Shown here piece by piece: positions 54,801-64,000 of a DNA stretch of 64,000 nt. The position numbers and the translations under genes were made by a program. The notes under the pieces are model-generated. The model was not told where the DNA came from and did no database searches. It worked only from the letters and a program-made list of their open reading frames with translations. This stretch comes from Astrothelium macrocarpum. Taxonomy: Eukaryota; Ascomycota; Dothideomycetes; Trypetheliales; Trypetheliaceae. Each line of letters begins with the position of its first letter. Position 1 is the stretch's first letter. Location: contig JAGEMR010000005.1 of NCBI GenBank assembly GCA_021030915.1, forward strand, positions 186,001-250,000, written 5' to 3'.

Positions 54801-55619
54801 GCTACTCTAGGTCTTGCCCTCCCAAATGTAATCTCTGCAAAGCATGTTTCGACATGCGTAGCAATACATGGTGTCAGTATCCAGAATCAAGCACACAATC
54901 CTTATGAGTCCTGAATGGCCTTGACTTGGCGCGACGGTATAGAGTACCGAAGTTTGTATGCGAGCTCTTATCTTGAGAGAAAGGGTGAGACTGAAACGTA
55001 CAGCCCAGTACCTACGCCTCAGTGAACCATCGTTATGTACCGAAATTGACAGTTTGAAGTCATTGCTCCAACTGTTATCGATTGCAGTCCACTAGATATA
55101 ACGGCTCGGGCAAATTTATCCCTCTGATTTGGCGCTCCATGTACAGCAAATTGGATTGATGGGTTGACAAGATCTCTCTATTTTTTTGGTAATTTCTATC
55201 GAACCACAACCTTGAAGAGTATGGGCGTGACACTAATTGAATGCGCTTAGCTAGTTGACTCTTTTGGTATCAACTCATATTTCCAAATATTCTGTCTAAG
55301 GTAATGGGCAATGACTGTGGCATATTACAAGAAGACTTGCGTGCGCGGGGCGGGCGGAAGGGACAGGTGGACGAGGTTGAGTGATAGAAGTGGGTCATTT
55401 CGGGGGCTGGACCATATCCAGTGTGGCTGACTTATCTCTGTCTCAGCTTGGTGAGATTTCAGAGTGAACTTGAAGTGTTCATTAGCGTATTGAGCATAAG
55501 ATGATTCGGAGATGCAGTCACGAAAGGTAAGAAGCAGAGTGGAGTTGAATTGGTTCTAGACTGAAGTGTATAGTAGTGGGGAATCAATCATGGACTCATA
55601 AAATTTGGCCGTTGTTTTA
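54801..55619. other. Upstream flank of the HET pseudogene
   Basis: An 819-bp, fairly AT-rich interval between the HET pseudogene start and the stop of the UspA-domain gene. No gene, repeat or RNA is recognisable. Confidence 0.45.
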
Positions 55620-57511
55620 TTATCGAGGGATGAGTGCCAGAGCTTCCTGCAACTCTTGCTCTTTTTTCTTTTTCCTTCGCTCAATTCGTTCCGCGTCAAT
55701 AGATCCTGGATGAACGTCATCAAACTCATCCACCTTTGCATGTGCAAATCTCGTACTCGATGTAGTACTGGGATTCGTGAGGACATTGCTCAATCGCACG
55801 TTGGTTCTTCTGTATTTGCTGTGTTTTCGAAGTCGTTTACGGGCAACCATTACGGGAACGCTCGACTTTGTAACAAGGTAGTTACTAAAGGAGCCAAGTA
55901 AAACGCTAGAAGTACTCGTTAATCAGACTTCTACCTCTCGCACTGACAGTTGTGCTGAATTGAACGCGTTACTCACCCCTTCAGAGCACTTCGACCACGC
56001 GAACCAAGGATAACAAGAGTAGGCTCAAGAAAATCGATCTAGCCATGCGGATTAGTCAACTTGATAGTAGAATAGAAAGAGATGTTGTCTTTTACCACTT
56101 CTGTGATCATGTGCTTCGGACTTTTACAATGGAACACCTCCACAACAACTCTAACCTGTAACCTAGTCTTACGCAGGAGCTTAATGCAGCGGTCGGTAAC
56201 CTCTGTCGCAGCATGATACCTTTCGCGCTCTGCTTTTGACATATTGGAGCTTTCAAGACTAGGAGAGCTTGGTCCAGCATTAGATAGTGGCGATGGGCCA
56301 GGCGCACTCGTTGTCGCGTCCGGGCCTGTAGGAAAAGATCCCACAATGCTGGCGGTATCTTTGATTGCAGATGCACCTTCGCCTATGCCAACACTCGACG
56401 TCTCACCTCCAGTGCCAAGCTCCTCATCTACTGCATACACCGCAAGAAGGGTATCGCCGTCCCGAAGTACGGTGCCGATAGTCCATTCAAGTGCGTGCGC
56501 AGCTTCCTCACTAAGATCGGTGGCAACTAGATACACTCTTTGTCGTCGAAAGCCTTGCTCGGCTTCACGTTGGAATGTAGAGTATTGTCCCCTGATGATT
56601 TGCCGTATCACACGATGGGCTTCTGGCGTAGAATGGATAGGGGAAACGGTAAGAGCCATTTTTTGTGCTCGACGAATGTCCGTAATATCCGCCTCTGTAT
56701 CCGAGTTTATGGGTGTTGAAACACCAGAAGCGCCTCCCTGGTCGAAGCTTGTGTATGGGTGCACCCCAGCTTTCTTATTAATTGCCCTTTCGCCATCCGG
56801 ACCAGTCACGGTCAAAGTAGGCTCCACCAAAGATTTGACCTTGTATTTTGCTGGGATATCTGCATCTACAAACAGTTAACACACATTTTCCAACCAAGAA
56901 TCTGGTGACTCACGATTCGGATCCTTTGGAAGTCTGGTAGAGCTCTGTAAGGATGAGCTCCGGCTTTCACTCTCGTCCTCCTCAGAAGCGGCAGTCAAAG
57001 ACCTCTCTCGACCTCGACCACGAGTACTTTCTTCGCCATCTTCATCAAGATCATCTCTTTTATTCTTATCTTCCTCACTTTGGGATGATGCAGTATTGTC
57101 ACGTGAATGAAGAGTTCTTTCACCAAGAGATCTTGGCCTGCTAAGATTATTTTCTGAACGACGCCGCATATTTCTCGGCGGATTCGAAGAGGTAGGACTT
57201 AATAAACTCGAACCAGGTGAAGCGGCTCGCCTACGTAATGAAGATGACACTGGTAGACGGAGTCCTGATATCTCCGGTGTCGAGTTACGTCGTGCAGAAG
57301 CTCTCCTCAATGGATCTGGTAGTTGATTGCGACCATATACTGCTGACATTGCACCTTTTGGTCTGCTGTCACCAAGCCGCAAAGTTGTAGTATGCATTTC
57401 ATCACTTGTCTGAGTTTGATCACGCCCTTGCCCTTTCTGCTTTTTCTTCTGCTCTTCTAGATCCTTTAGCACCTCGCGTTGCTCCTCATCCAAGGCTTGT
57501 AAAAGTGACAT
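55620..57511 (-). CDS. Universal stress protein (UspA) domain protein
   Basis: Four exons (57511-56914, 56865-56096, 56038-55977, 55905-55620) give 571 residues. The first roughly 330 residues are Ser/Arg-rich and probably disordered, starting MSLLQALDEEQREVLKDLEE. The UspA fold then begins at RVYLVATDLSEEAAHALEW (beta-1 and helix 1) and DTLLAVYAVDEE. A Ser/Pro-rich insertion of about 60 residues follows. The fold resumes at TDRCIKLLRKTRLQVRVVVEV, and the ATP-binding loop is LGSRGRSALKGVLLGSFSNYL (G-x-R-G...G-S), ending VPVMVARKR. A Lys/Glu-rich helical tail closes the protein. Fungal proteins of this type have mostly unknown roles; nucleotide binding is inferred from the loop. The ATG at 57511 is preferred, as the codons upstream lack ATG. 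Three introns of 48-71 nt split the conserved domain. Confidence 0.9.
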
Positions 57512-58888
57512 CTTGCCAGCGGTTAAATCCAAGGGATTTCGTAAGATAGACCAATCAGAGAGAGCTCGAGGAGATGGTCCAGACTACAGCCTCACAGGCA
57601 GTAGCAGTGATAGGAAATCCGAGCTATATGAGCTTGGGAATTCAGTGACTGATATTTCTTAGCCACTGTCTGTGAACATAACGAAATAATAGCCTATCTC
57701 CCGGGAGCTCATGAGGGCGACGACTGGGGAGAGACTTGGATGAATGACAGGATGAGATGTCAAACGAGTTGAATGGCGGACCAGCGCAACAGCGGAGGAG
57801 GTCGAAGTGGTTGTGAAGCTGTGTAGGCAGGGAGTTGTTGATGACCAAGGCAAGCAGGCCCGCCAAGGCACCCTGCCCCGCTTGCCCGTCTCTTGTCGAA
57901 CCACACATCCACACAGACACACAACGCCAAGTCATCGCCGAGGAAAGCAGTCTCATCGTAGCTGAGATCATCAGATGCTTACAAATCCAGTCCGGTGCGC
58001 AACAGTACATGTAGAAAGGAATACTAAAGGAGGAGAAGACTTGCTAAACATTCCTTCAACCCTATCTAGATTGCTCAAAAAAGAAAAGTCAACGAAAACA
58101 GTTGGATTGTGTTTCCGTATCAAACGTGACATAGAAGTAGGTGTTTTGTTCTAATAATCCATTGCTCTCTAAACATCATCCGTAATGTAACAAAAGCAGA
58201 ATGTATTTTGACGTCCTTCTACTTGCTTTCTCGTTCGTTCATGAGGTAGCCTAATCATTATGAATCAAATGTGAATTTCTTTATCGAGCGCCTTTTTCAA
58301 CTTGATGGCGCATGAAACAACGGAGAAGTGCGAGCTGGCATCACACTGATTTAGCTGCTGTTGCAACCGACCTACCGGTCTGCCACAATTTTGAGCGGTC
58401 ATGCACGTCTTACTGAGGCCTATCAGACAGGCGAAACTAAACAGGCGTGGATGATATCGTTGGGCGGTTACTCAAAAAAAGTCAGGTACGACTCATGGGA
58501 GATAGCGTTTGGTTTTCAATCTTCTGAAGTCTTCTCTGGGCCATATGTTTAGCATATAGCAGATAAAGGTTAATTTCACACATTGAAAGTTTATTGATGC
58601 CAAAGATCATTTATCCGGTAGCTTTAATGACCGTTTCGAGGAACGAATATGTACGTCAAAGCGGTGTGTTTCGATTTCGATTGATGAATTGTTTGCTATC
58701 GGATCTCTGTAGCCGAAACCATGTGGTTGGTATGAGATGTATTTTAGGTTCGAACCGAAAAACAGAGTTCGTGCTTGCTTGATGGTGGTAGCTGGGCCCT
58801 TGACGTGCCGCAACGACATTCGAAGGTTTTCCCGCATCTCAACCTTACCCATCCAAACATCCACACATCCACATCAAAAGGTTACACA
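57512..58888. promoter_or_regulatory. Divergent upstream region of the UspA-domain and uS7m genes
   Basis: A 1377-bp interval with no supportable gene. Short frames on both strands near 57640-58010 have no recognisable content. A palindromic GGTTCGAACC at about 58748-58757 recalls a tRNA B box, but no tRNA fold surrounds it. Confidence 0.45.
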
Positions 58889-60040
58889 ATGTCGACCAAC
58901 AGACCAGTCATGTTCATATTCAGAGCAGCTAAACCGCTGCGTCCTCGTATTCAACCCAATCTCGCCATCCGGTCGAAGCGATGCTTCTCTGATGGCAAGG
59001 ACGATGCCAAGCGAACTGCAGATGTAAAGGGACCGAACATGGACCAGTTACCCCATATTAGCGAAGAAGCTGCAGCTACGGCTAAAATAACGGGCGAGAC
59101 GCCTCCGGATATTGAGCAAGGTACGCCAATCCAGGATGTAGGTTTCTCCTCCCCCGTCGTCCTTGTCATTAGGATTTCCATACTTCACACGGTGATGCAA
59201 GTACCTTGAAGAGGTTACATATGCTGACTCCTGCAAATAGATTGTCAAAGATGACAAGGCTGCACAAGAAAAGTTACCCAAGGTGGTGAAGGACGAAATC
59301 AAGACGTCCAATCCCAAGGGCTTACGACCATTCTCAACAAACGCACGGCATCACGCCGAAACACTATCGCCGATGTCTACAACCCAACAAGACCCATCTG
59401 TACAGACAGACGAACCCCAGCTACCGAACATTCGCATCCCCAGTGATCTCCGTCTCAAGCAACGCTACGATCCCTTGATCCACCAAGTCACCAACCTCCT
59501 CATGCGCGACGGCAAGCTCGGCGCAGCCCAAAGAGTAAAACAATCCCCCTCCCTTCCCCACAAACCTACAGCCACAGACCCAGACAGCTAACTCCAAGAC
59601 GCTAGAACATGGCGCAGATACTCAACCACCTCCGCACCTCCCCACCGCCGACCCCCTCCCCAACGCACCCGCTCCTCCCCAACTCGCCGCCGCCCGCGTA
59701 CCTCCCGCTCAACCCGCAGCTGTACCTCAGCGTGGCCATCGACTCGGTGGCGCCGCTGCTGCGGCTGCGCTCGCAAAAGGGCGTGGCCGGCGGCGGCGTC
59801 GCGCTGCAGATCCCCATCCCGCTCGGCCTGCGGCAGCGCCGGCGCGTCGCCGTCATGTGGATCCTGGATGCCGCGGGGAAGCGCATGTTTCGCGGCAGCG
59901 GGCGTGGGGGGTTCGCGCAGCGCGTCGCCGAGGAGGTGGTCGCGGTTGCGGAGGGCAGGAGCAGTGTTTGGGAGAGGAGGGGTGGGGTGCATCGGTTGGG
60001 TGTGGGCGCGAGGGTGAATTTGAATCTGAGGAGGAGGTAG
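58889..60040 (+). CDS. RSM7: Mitochondrial small ribosomal subunit protein uS7m
   Basis: Three exons (58889-59137, 59241-59534, 59606-60040) encode 325 residues. The basic N-terminus (FRAAKPLRPRIQPNLAIRSK) looks like a mitochondrial presequence. The S7 domain occupies roughly the last 170 residues: RYDPLIHQVTNLLMRDGKLG, AAQRNMAQIL, SVAIDSVAPLLRLRS, VALQIPIPLGLRQRRRVAVM and WILDAAGKRMF. The protein binds the 3' major domain of mitochondrial small-subunit rRNA and nucleates head assembly. Intron 2 has a CTAAC branch site close to GCTAG. Exon 3 begins very C-rich and ends very G-rich; the G-rich, purine-rich bias continues past the stop into a degenerate tandem repeat. Codon choice in exon 3 is unlike exons 1 and 2, yet the protein is conserved across the junction, so gene fusion is not needed to explain it. 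Confidence 0.93.
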
Positions 60041-60108
60041 AGTTGGAGGCAAGGGAAGGGGAAGGGGAAGGGAGGCGTGCTGGATGGTGATTGGGGATGG
60101 ATGGTTCT

Positions 60109-60238
60109 TGGAGGGAGTGGAGGGATGCTTGGAGGGAATGGAGTGGTTATTGAGGGGGAATGGGGTGGTTCCTGGAGGGGAATCAAGTGGTTCTTGGAGA
60201 GGAATAGAGGGGCTCTTAGAGGGAACCGAGTAGTTCTT
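60109..60238 (+). repeat. Degenerate 21-22-bp minisatellite, six units
   Basis: Six head-to-tail units resemble TGGAGGGGAATGGAGTGGTTCT. They start at 60109, 60130, 60151, 60173, 60195 and 60217. The array begins 69 bp after the uS7m stop codon, probably within its 3' UTR. The + strand is almost free of C within the units and purine/T-rich. Confidence 0.85.
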
Positions 60239-61194
60239 TCGATGACAATGGAGGGGATATGGATCATGTTTGCTTGTAGTGGCGGTGGCGACGGGCATTT
60301 TTAGGTGTGGCACAATTGCATCAGCTTATTCGTTGATAGTCGGAGCAAAAGAGCTGATAGGGCTGTTTCACATGCGATCAGAAATGACGGAAGATTGCCG
60401 CAAAAACAACGATTGGCTTCTAGAATTCATTTTGTCAAGCAAGGAGAATTATTAGATGATTTCTTTTCATAGCCCTATCGTCAGCGGTGAGTCAAATGAT
60501 CCTCAGGGCGAAACTGTGTTAGTAGGTCGTTCAGCTAAATCATCCCGCCCTATCCAAGCATAGCAATAACTGCGTAAGGCTCTGAAGGATCAGTTTAATT
60601 TGACGATCACGCCTACTTGTTGAACGTAGGATTCGCAACACGAACTAGGCATTCGGGTTCAGAGATCCGGATAGTATCTGTACATTGCGTTACATATCTC
60701 GGATTAGGCATGCTATTGGATATTTTATCCATGGTCACTATTCAGCATGAATGAAATTAAAACTTGGCCCTAAGTTTTGATAAGCTGCAGTCACGTCAGA
60801 CAAATCATCGTGAGCGGTTTGAACAGTTGACTCGCCGCACAGCGTGGGGTGTGTCGCAGTGGCATGGCAGTCAAGCAAGCTTGCGAAAAGGGGAAATCAC
60901 CGGAATCTGGGCAGGATTTCCAGAAGGTCGCTCTCGGACGAATGAAGGTTGAGGGCCAGCATTGACCGCATGGAGAATCCTGGCAGCGCGTCCTGCAGCC
61001 TGAAAGCGAAATGCGCAGGATTCAGTCAAGATGTGGTTTCGTCTGTGAGGCTGCGTGGCTCAGACGTCTGTGCCCAGCTGCACACGTCGCACTAAGGCAT
61101 CCCCCTGCGCTAGAAGCCTTCTAGCGGACTTCGATGCATGTTCAGGGGCTCACGCCAGCCAGCGATCAAGTCCCCTCATCCCTGACTGCATTTC

Positions 61195-61213
61195 TTTTTT
61201 TTTTTTTTTTTTT
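61195..61213 (+). repeat. T19 homopolymer
   Basis: Nineteen consecutive T residues in the gap upstream of the zinc-finger gene. It is a poly(dA:dT) tract of the kind that excludes nucleosomes in fungal promoters, though it lies about 1.6 kb from the start codon. Confidence 0.85.
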
Positions 61214-62819
61214 GGCCGCGCTCTCTGCCCGACTGACTGTAGTCTCTCGTCTCACTACAGCGGCTATCCAAGTAATGACGCGAGCGTACCTCCATGCAGC
61301 AATCCTCAGCAGCGCGGGCGCAGTCGCTCGCCGTCGGTCGGCAAAGCATGCAGAAGGCGTCCGGAAACGGTCGAACCGCTCGGAGATGCAACCTAAAGAT
61401 GCGAGAGATGCGGGCGGTGGTGAAGAAACTTCCCGAGGCTCGAAATTACAATAGATCCTCTGTATTGTTTTCGCATGTTTGCCGATGCAAAACTAAAGAA
61501 AATGTCTCAAAGTGCAGGTGCAGAGGCAGATAGTCGTGCAGGAGGATTGCAACAAGCACTTTAAAATTACGTGTGGCTGTCCGTGTGCGGCAGAAGCGTT
61601 TCTGTTTGCCTAAGACCCAAGTAGGGAGTCGACAACTTACTCAGCAGTTGTGCCAAATCGCGATCACAAGGGCGAGGGCATGAGTGGCTGATGAGCTCGT
61701 CGGAGCGGCGACGGTGCCAGATGAGGATCCGCGTGCGCTGCCGGGCTAGGCTGCTTCGAGTAGTTCGTGGTGTTTCGCATTCGCTTGATGCGGTCTTTTT
61801 ACCAGCTGCTGAGGGCTGGTACGTACCGAAGTTACATTGCGAGATCAAGATTGGGCATGGCGTAGGGCCGGCAGGGTGCCCACAAGCGTCGAGCATGATG
61901 CACCACGGATGCTTCGTCTCCCTGCACTGTTGAGGAGGGCTAGCAGCAGCGCATGCTGTTGATGTCATCCAGCCCTACCGCAGCGCAGTCCATCATCTAC
62001 CATCTTGTCCGAGGGCCGTCCAACAGCAGCGGCGACGGAGGGCCGTGCGCAGTGCATGCCTACGGGCATCCCGTTGCCGCAGCTGATCTGGCGGGATGCG
62101 TGGCCCCTGGCCTCAGCAGGCGCAAGAAGTAGGCGCCGGCGGAGAGGGTTCTATTGTCAGAGGCGAATTACTAGGTGCTGGGGCGTGGTGTGGATGGGGA
62201 CTGCAGCGTGCTACGCGAGTGAGAGGCTCCCGGGCGAGTTGGTGCTGCGCGCACGGGCCCGCGCTAGCTTCCATCGCCGTCTCCTCTGTCTCCCTCGCCG
62301 TGTGTGAGGACACCTTACGAGAGATGTACCTGCTTACAATATAATCATCTTGCTCCCTCGCTGTCTGCGCCTGCTGAACAGACCACGCACTTCCGCCCGT
62401 TCCTAGGTACGTGAACCACCGCCCTCGGCTGCTTCCGGCACGCTGCTGCCCGTTCCAAGCCGCATCTACCGTGCCATTCCGCCTCTCTCCTTTTTCACTC
62501 CGTCGTGTGTCAGAGACGACGGCTCGCCATCGCCGTGTCTCTCCCCTTGCCATCACTGTCTATCTTGTGTGACCGTTGATCACCGTGCCCGGCGTGATAT
62601 TGCTCCTGCGCTGGGGCTAACGTGCGATGCAGTTGAAGTACTGCTGCATTGGCCAGAATCTGAACCTGACCGACCACCCTTCGACAACGCTTGCCAACGG
62701 TCCAGTCCGTGCCACGACACGCCGCTCTATTCAAGATCGCGACAAGAACATCCTCCATCCTCACCTCGGACGCGACTTCTAACTCTTCGATTTTGCTGGT
62801 TGGCGACCGAGGGCCTGGT

Positions 62820-64000
62820 ATGTACCCGCGTTCTCCGTCAAACTCTGTCAACCATCTCGCCACTCTTGCAAATCCATCTTCCATGGCCTTCACCCAGCCA
62901 CTATCACAGAGCATCATCACTAATTCCGTGCCTGGTGGCTTTTCAGACCTCAAGATGCAGTATGAAATGCCTCACCATGCAATGCACAACGACGTGCCCC
63001 CTCAGGCACAACTCGTGCAAAATCCCTATCTGAATGGCCGCATAAAATCTGAGAACAGCTCCGAACGAGGCGTGTCTCCTCACGCATCCGATCACTCTTC
63101 GCGTTATTCATCTCAGCCTGCAGTCTCGATGCCAACCTACACGTCGATGCCGACACAGCTTTCCAATGGCATGCGGTATCCGTCACCTTCACAAATGCAA
63201 ACACCCCTACCTTTACTTCAACAGGGGTATGCTACAAACGGTGGCACCCCAGATGTGGGATACCCTCCTGCCATGCCTGTTCAGCCCAATGAAGATGGTG
63301 GTCAATCCGAAGTTGACAAATCTAGTATAGGAGGAGGAGGGTCTGGCTTGGTCAAAGCGTTTGCGTGCTCGACTTGTGGAAAGGGATTCGCTCGAAGAAG
63401 CGATCTCGCTCGTCATGGTTTGTCTATCTTTGGATGCGATATTTCTAATAGAGTTTGCTAAGCATGACTGCAGAACGGATCCACAGTGGACACCGTCCCC
63501 ACGTGTGTGACTATCCAGGGTGTGGCAAACAATTCATCCAGCGATCAGCATTGACTGTCCACTCACGTGTACATACTGGAGAAAAGCCTCACATGTGTGA
63601 ACGATGCGGCAAGGTAAGCCATTGTGTAAAAGTTGAGTAATTGTGCTGGTACTAAATCTTTTCCGAACAGCCATTTAGCGATTCCAGTTCTCTGGCTCGG
63701 CACCGCAGGATTCATTCTGGTAAACGTCCGTATAAATGCCCATACGCTGATTGCCAGAAAACCTTCACAAGAAGGACTACTCTGACGCGTCATCAAAACC
63801 ACCACACTGGTACAGTAGAGGAAGCAGCAGCAGCGACTGCCGCGGCCTTGGCCTCACGAGCACCAACAGCGCATAGATCAGTTCATTCGGATGGTGACGA
63901 ATATTCGGATACGAAATCGCCTCTCCCAACTCCTTCGCCTCATGGACGTCCTGTCTCGCTTTCTCCGTCGGCTAGCATGCAAGGAATGCCTGCTCTACAT
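62820..64000 (+). CDS. C2H2 zinc-finger transcription factor (3' end beyond window)
   Basis: Three exons are visible (62820-63417, 63474-63613, 63671 to the edge), together 356 codons with the frame open at 64000. The N-terminus (MYPRSPSNSVNHLATLA) and the following 170 residues are Ser/Pro/Gln/Met-rich and probably regulatory. Four tandem Kruppel-type fingers then follow: FACSTCGKGFARRSDLARH-ERIH, HVCDYPGCGKQFIQRSALTVH, HMCERCGKPFSDSSSLARH and YKCPYADCQKTFTRRTTLTRH. Linkers of the HSGHRP/TGEKP/SGKRP type favour sequence-specific DNA binding. After the fingers comes an Ala/Ser/Pro-rich region. It resembles several uncharacterised Pezizomycotina C2H2 regulators; I cannot name the orthologue. 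The splice after ...LARH restores the first finger's second His pair as ERIH. The frame upstream of 62820 has no ATG. Confidence 0.9.

Larger units (their letters stand above)
60041..62819. other. 2.8 kb gap: uS7m 3' flank and long leader/promoter of the zinc-finger gene
   Basis: No supportable protein or RNA gene. It contains the 22-bp degenerate repeat at 60109-60238, a T19 tract at 61195-61213, and a GC-rich stretch at 62.0-62.5 kb. That stretch runs from G-rich to C-rich, opposite to the other islands. The last 500 bp are pyrimidine-rich and probably form a long 5' leader for the zinc-finger gene. Confidence 0.5.

Noticed and set aside
58740..58770. Possible tRNA B box (GGTTCGAACC)
   Set aside because: No A box at the right distance, and no acceptor, D or anticodon stems can be drawn on either strand.
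59588..60313. 241-residue minus-strand frame over uS7m exon 3
   Set aside because: It is a shadow of a GC-rich coding exon plus repeats; its Pro/His-rich product matches nothing, while the + strand encodes the conserved S7 domain.
1..64000. CRISPR arrays, insertion sequences, LTRs or viral remnants
   Set aside because: No regularly spaced repeats, terminal repeats, transposase or reverse-transcriptase motifs were seen on either strand.

Overview
The window is nuclear DNA of a filamentous ascomycete (Pezizomycotina). The evidence is short introns of about 48-90 nt with GT...AG ends and CTAAC/CTGAC-like branch sites, an SREBP with the fungal tyrosine-bHLH, a HET-domain relic, a Mer3-type helicase, and typical fungal housekeeping orthologues. 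The class cannot be settled by eye. I see no rRNA, tRNA, CRISPR, transposon or viral sequence. All splice junctions given here were read by hand and keep the reading frame.

Layout. 1-1064 (-): 5' part of a secreted Ser/Thr-rich protein. 2497-5068 (-): Sac7-like RhoGAP, divergent from TIM9 (5927-6317 +). 6463-7262 (-): Dcg1-like racemase, divergent from a HAD-family protein (7760-8640 +). 9010-12497 (-): SREBP transcription factor (SrbA/Sre1). 13961-14395 (+): small fungal protein of unknown function, then a 2.7 kb gap. 17143-21988 (-): exocyst SEC3, divergent from SRP40/Nopp140-like (22518-23897 +). 24353-29300 (-): 12-exon meiotic helicase MER3/HFM1. 29836-31381 (-): UDP-galactose-type nucleotide-sugar transporter. 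32010-38582 (-): nuclear-basket protein MLP1/TPR, divergent from TFIIE-beta (38903-39724 +). 40141-41010 (-): COQ3. 41818-44183 (-): 17-exon PLP aminotransferase, divergent from a short-chain dehydrogenase (44783-45681 +). 45954-48892 (+): V-ATPase subunit a. 48994-51867 (-): UTP14, divergent over 158 bp from mitoribosomal MRPL27/mL41 (52026-52421 +). 52882-54800 (-): HET-domain pseudogene. 55620-57511 (-): UspA-domain protein. 58889-60040 (+): mitoribosomal uS7m. 62820-64000+ (+): C2H2 zinc-finger factor cut by the window edge.

Most genes are unrelated housekeeping functions (vesicle tethering, nuclear pore, ribosome biogenesis, mitochondrial import and translation, ubiquinone synthesis, vacuolar acidification). 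This is an ordinary chromosome-arm block, not a metabolic cluster or mobile island. The only clear decay is in the HET gene, which keeps one reading frame through four nonsense codons.

The most unusual large-scale signal is compositional. Six short GC-rich islands (near 8.2, 14, 16.55, 17.4, 48.3 and 59.8 kb) each change from C-rich to G-rich along the + strand. The change does not follow gene orientation, and one island lies in non-coding DNA. The most unusual gene architecture is the aminotransferase, with internal exons of 9, 10, 16 and 17 nt, together with an 8-nt start exon in TIM9.
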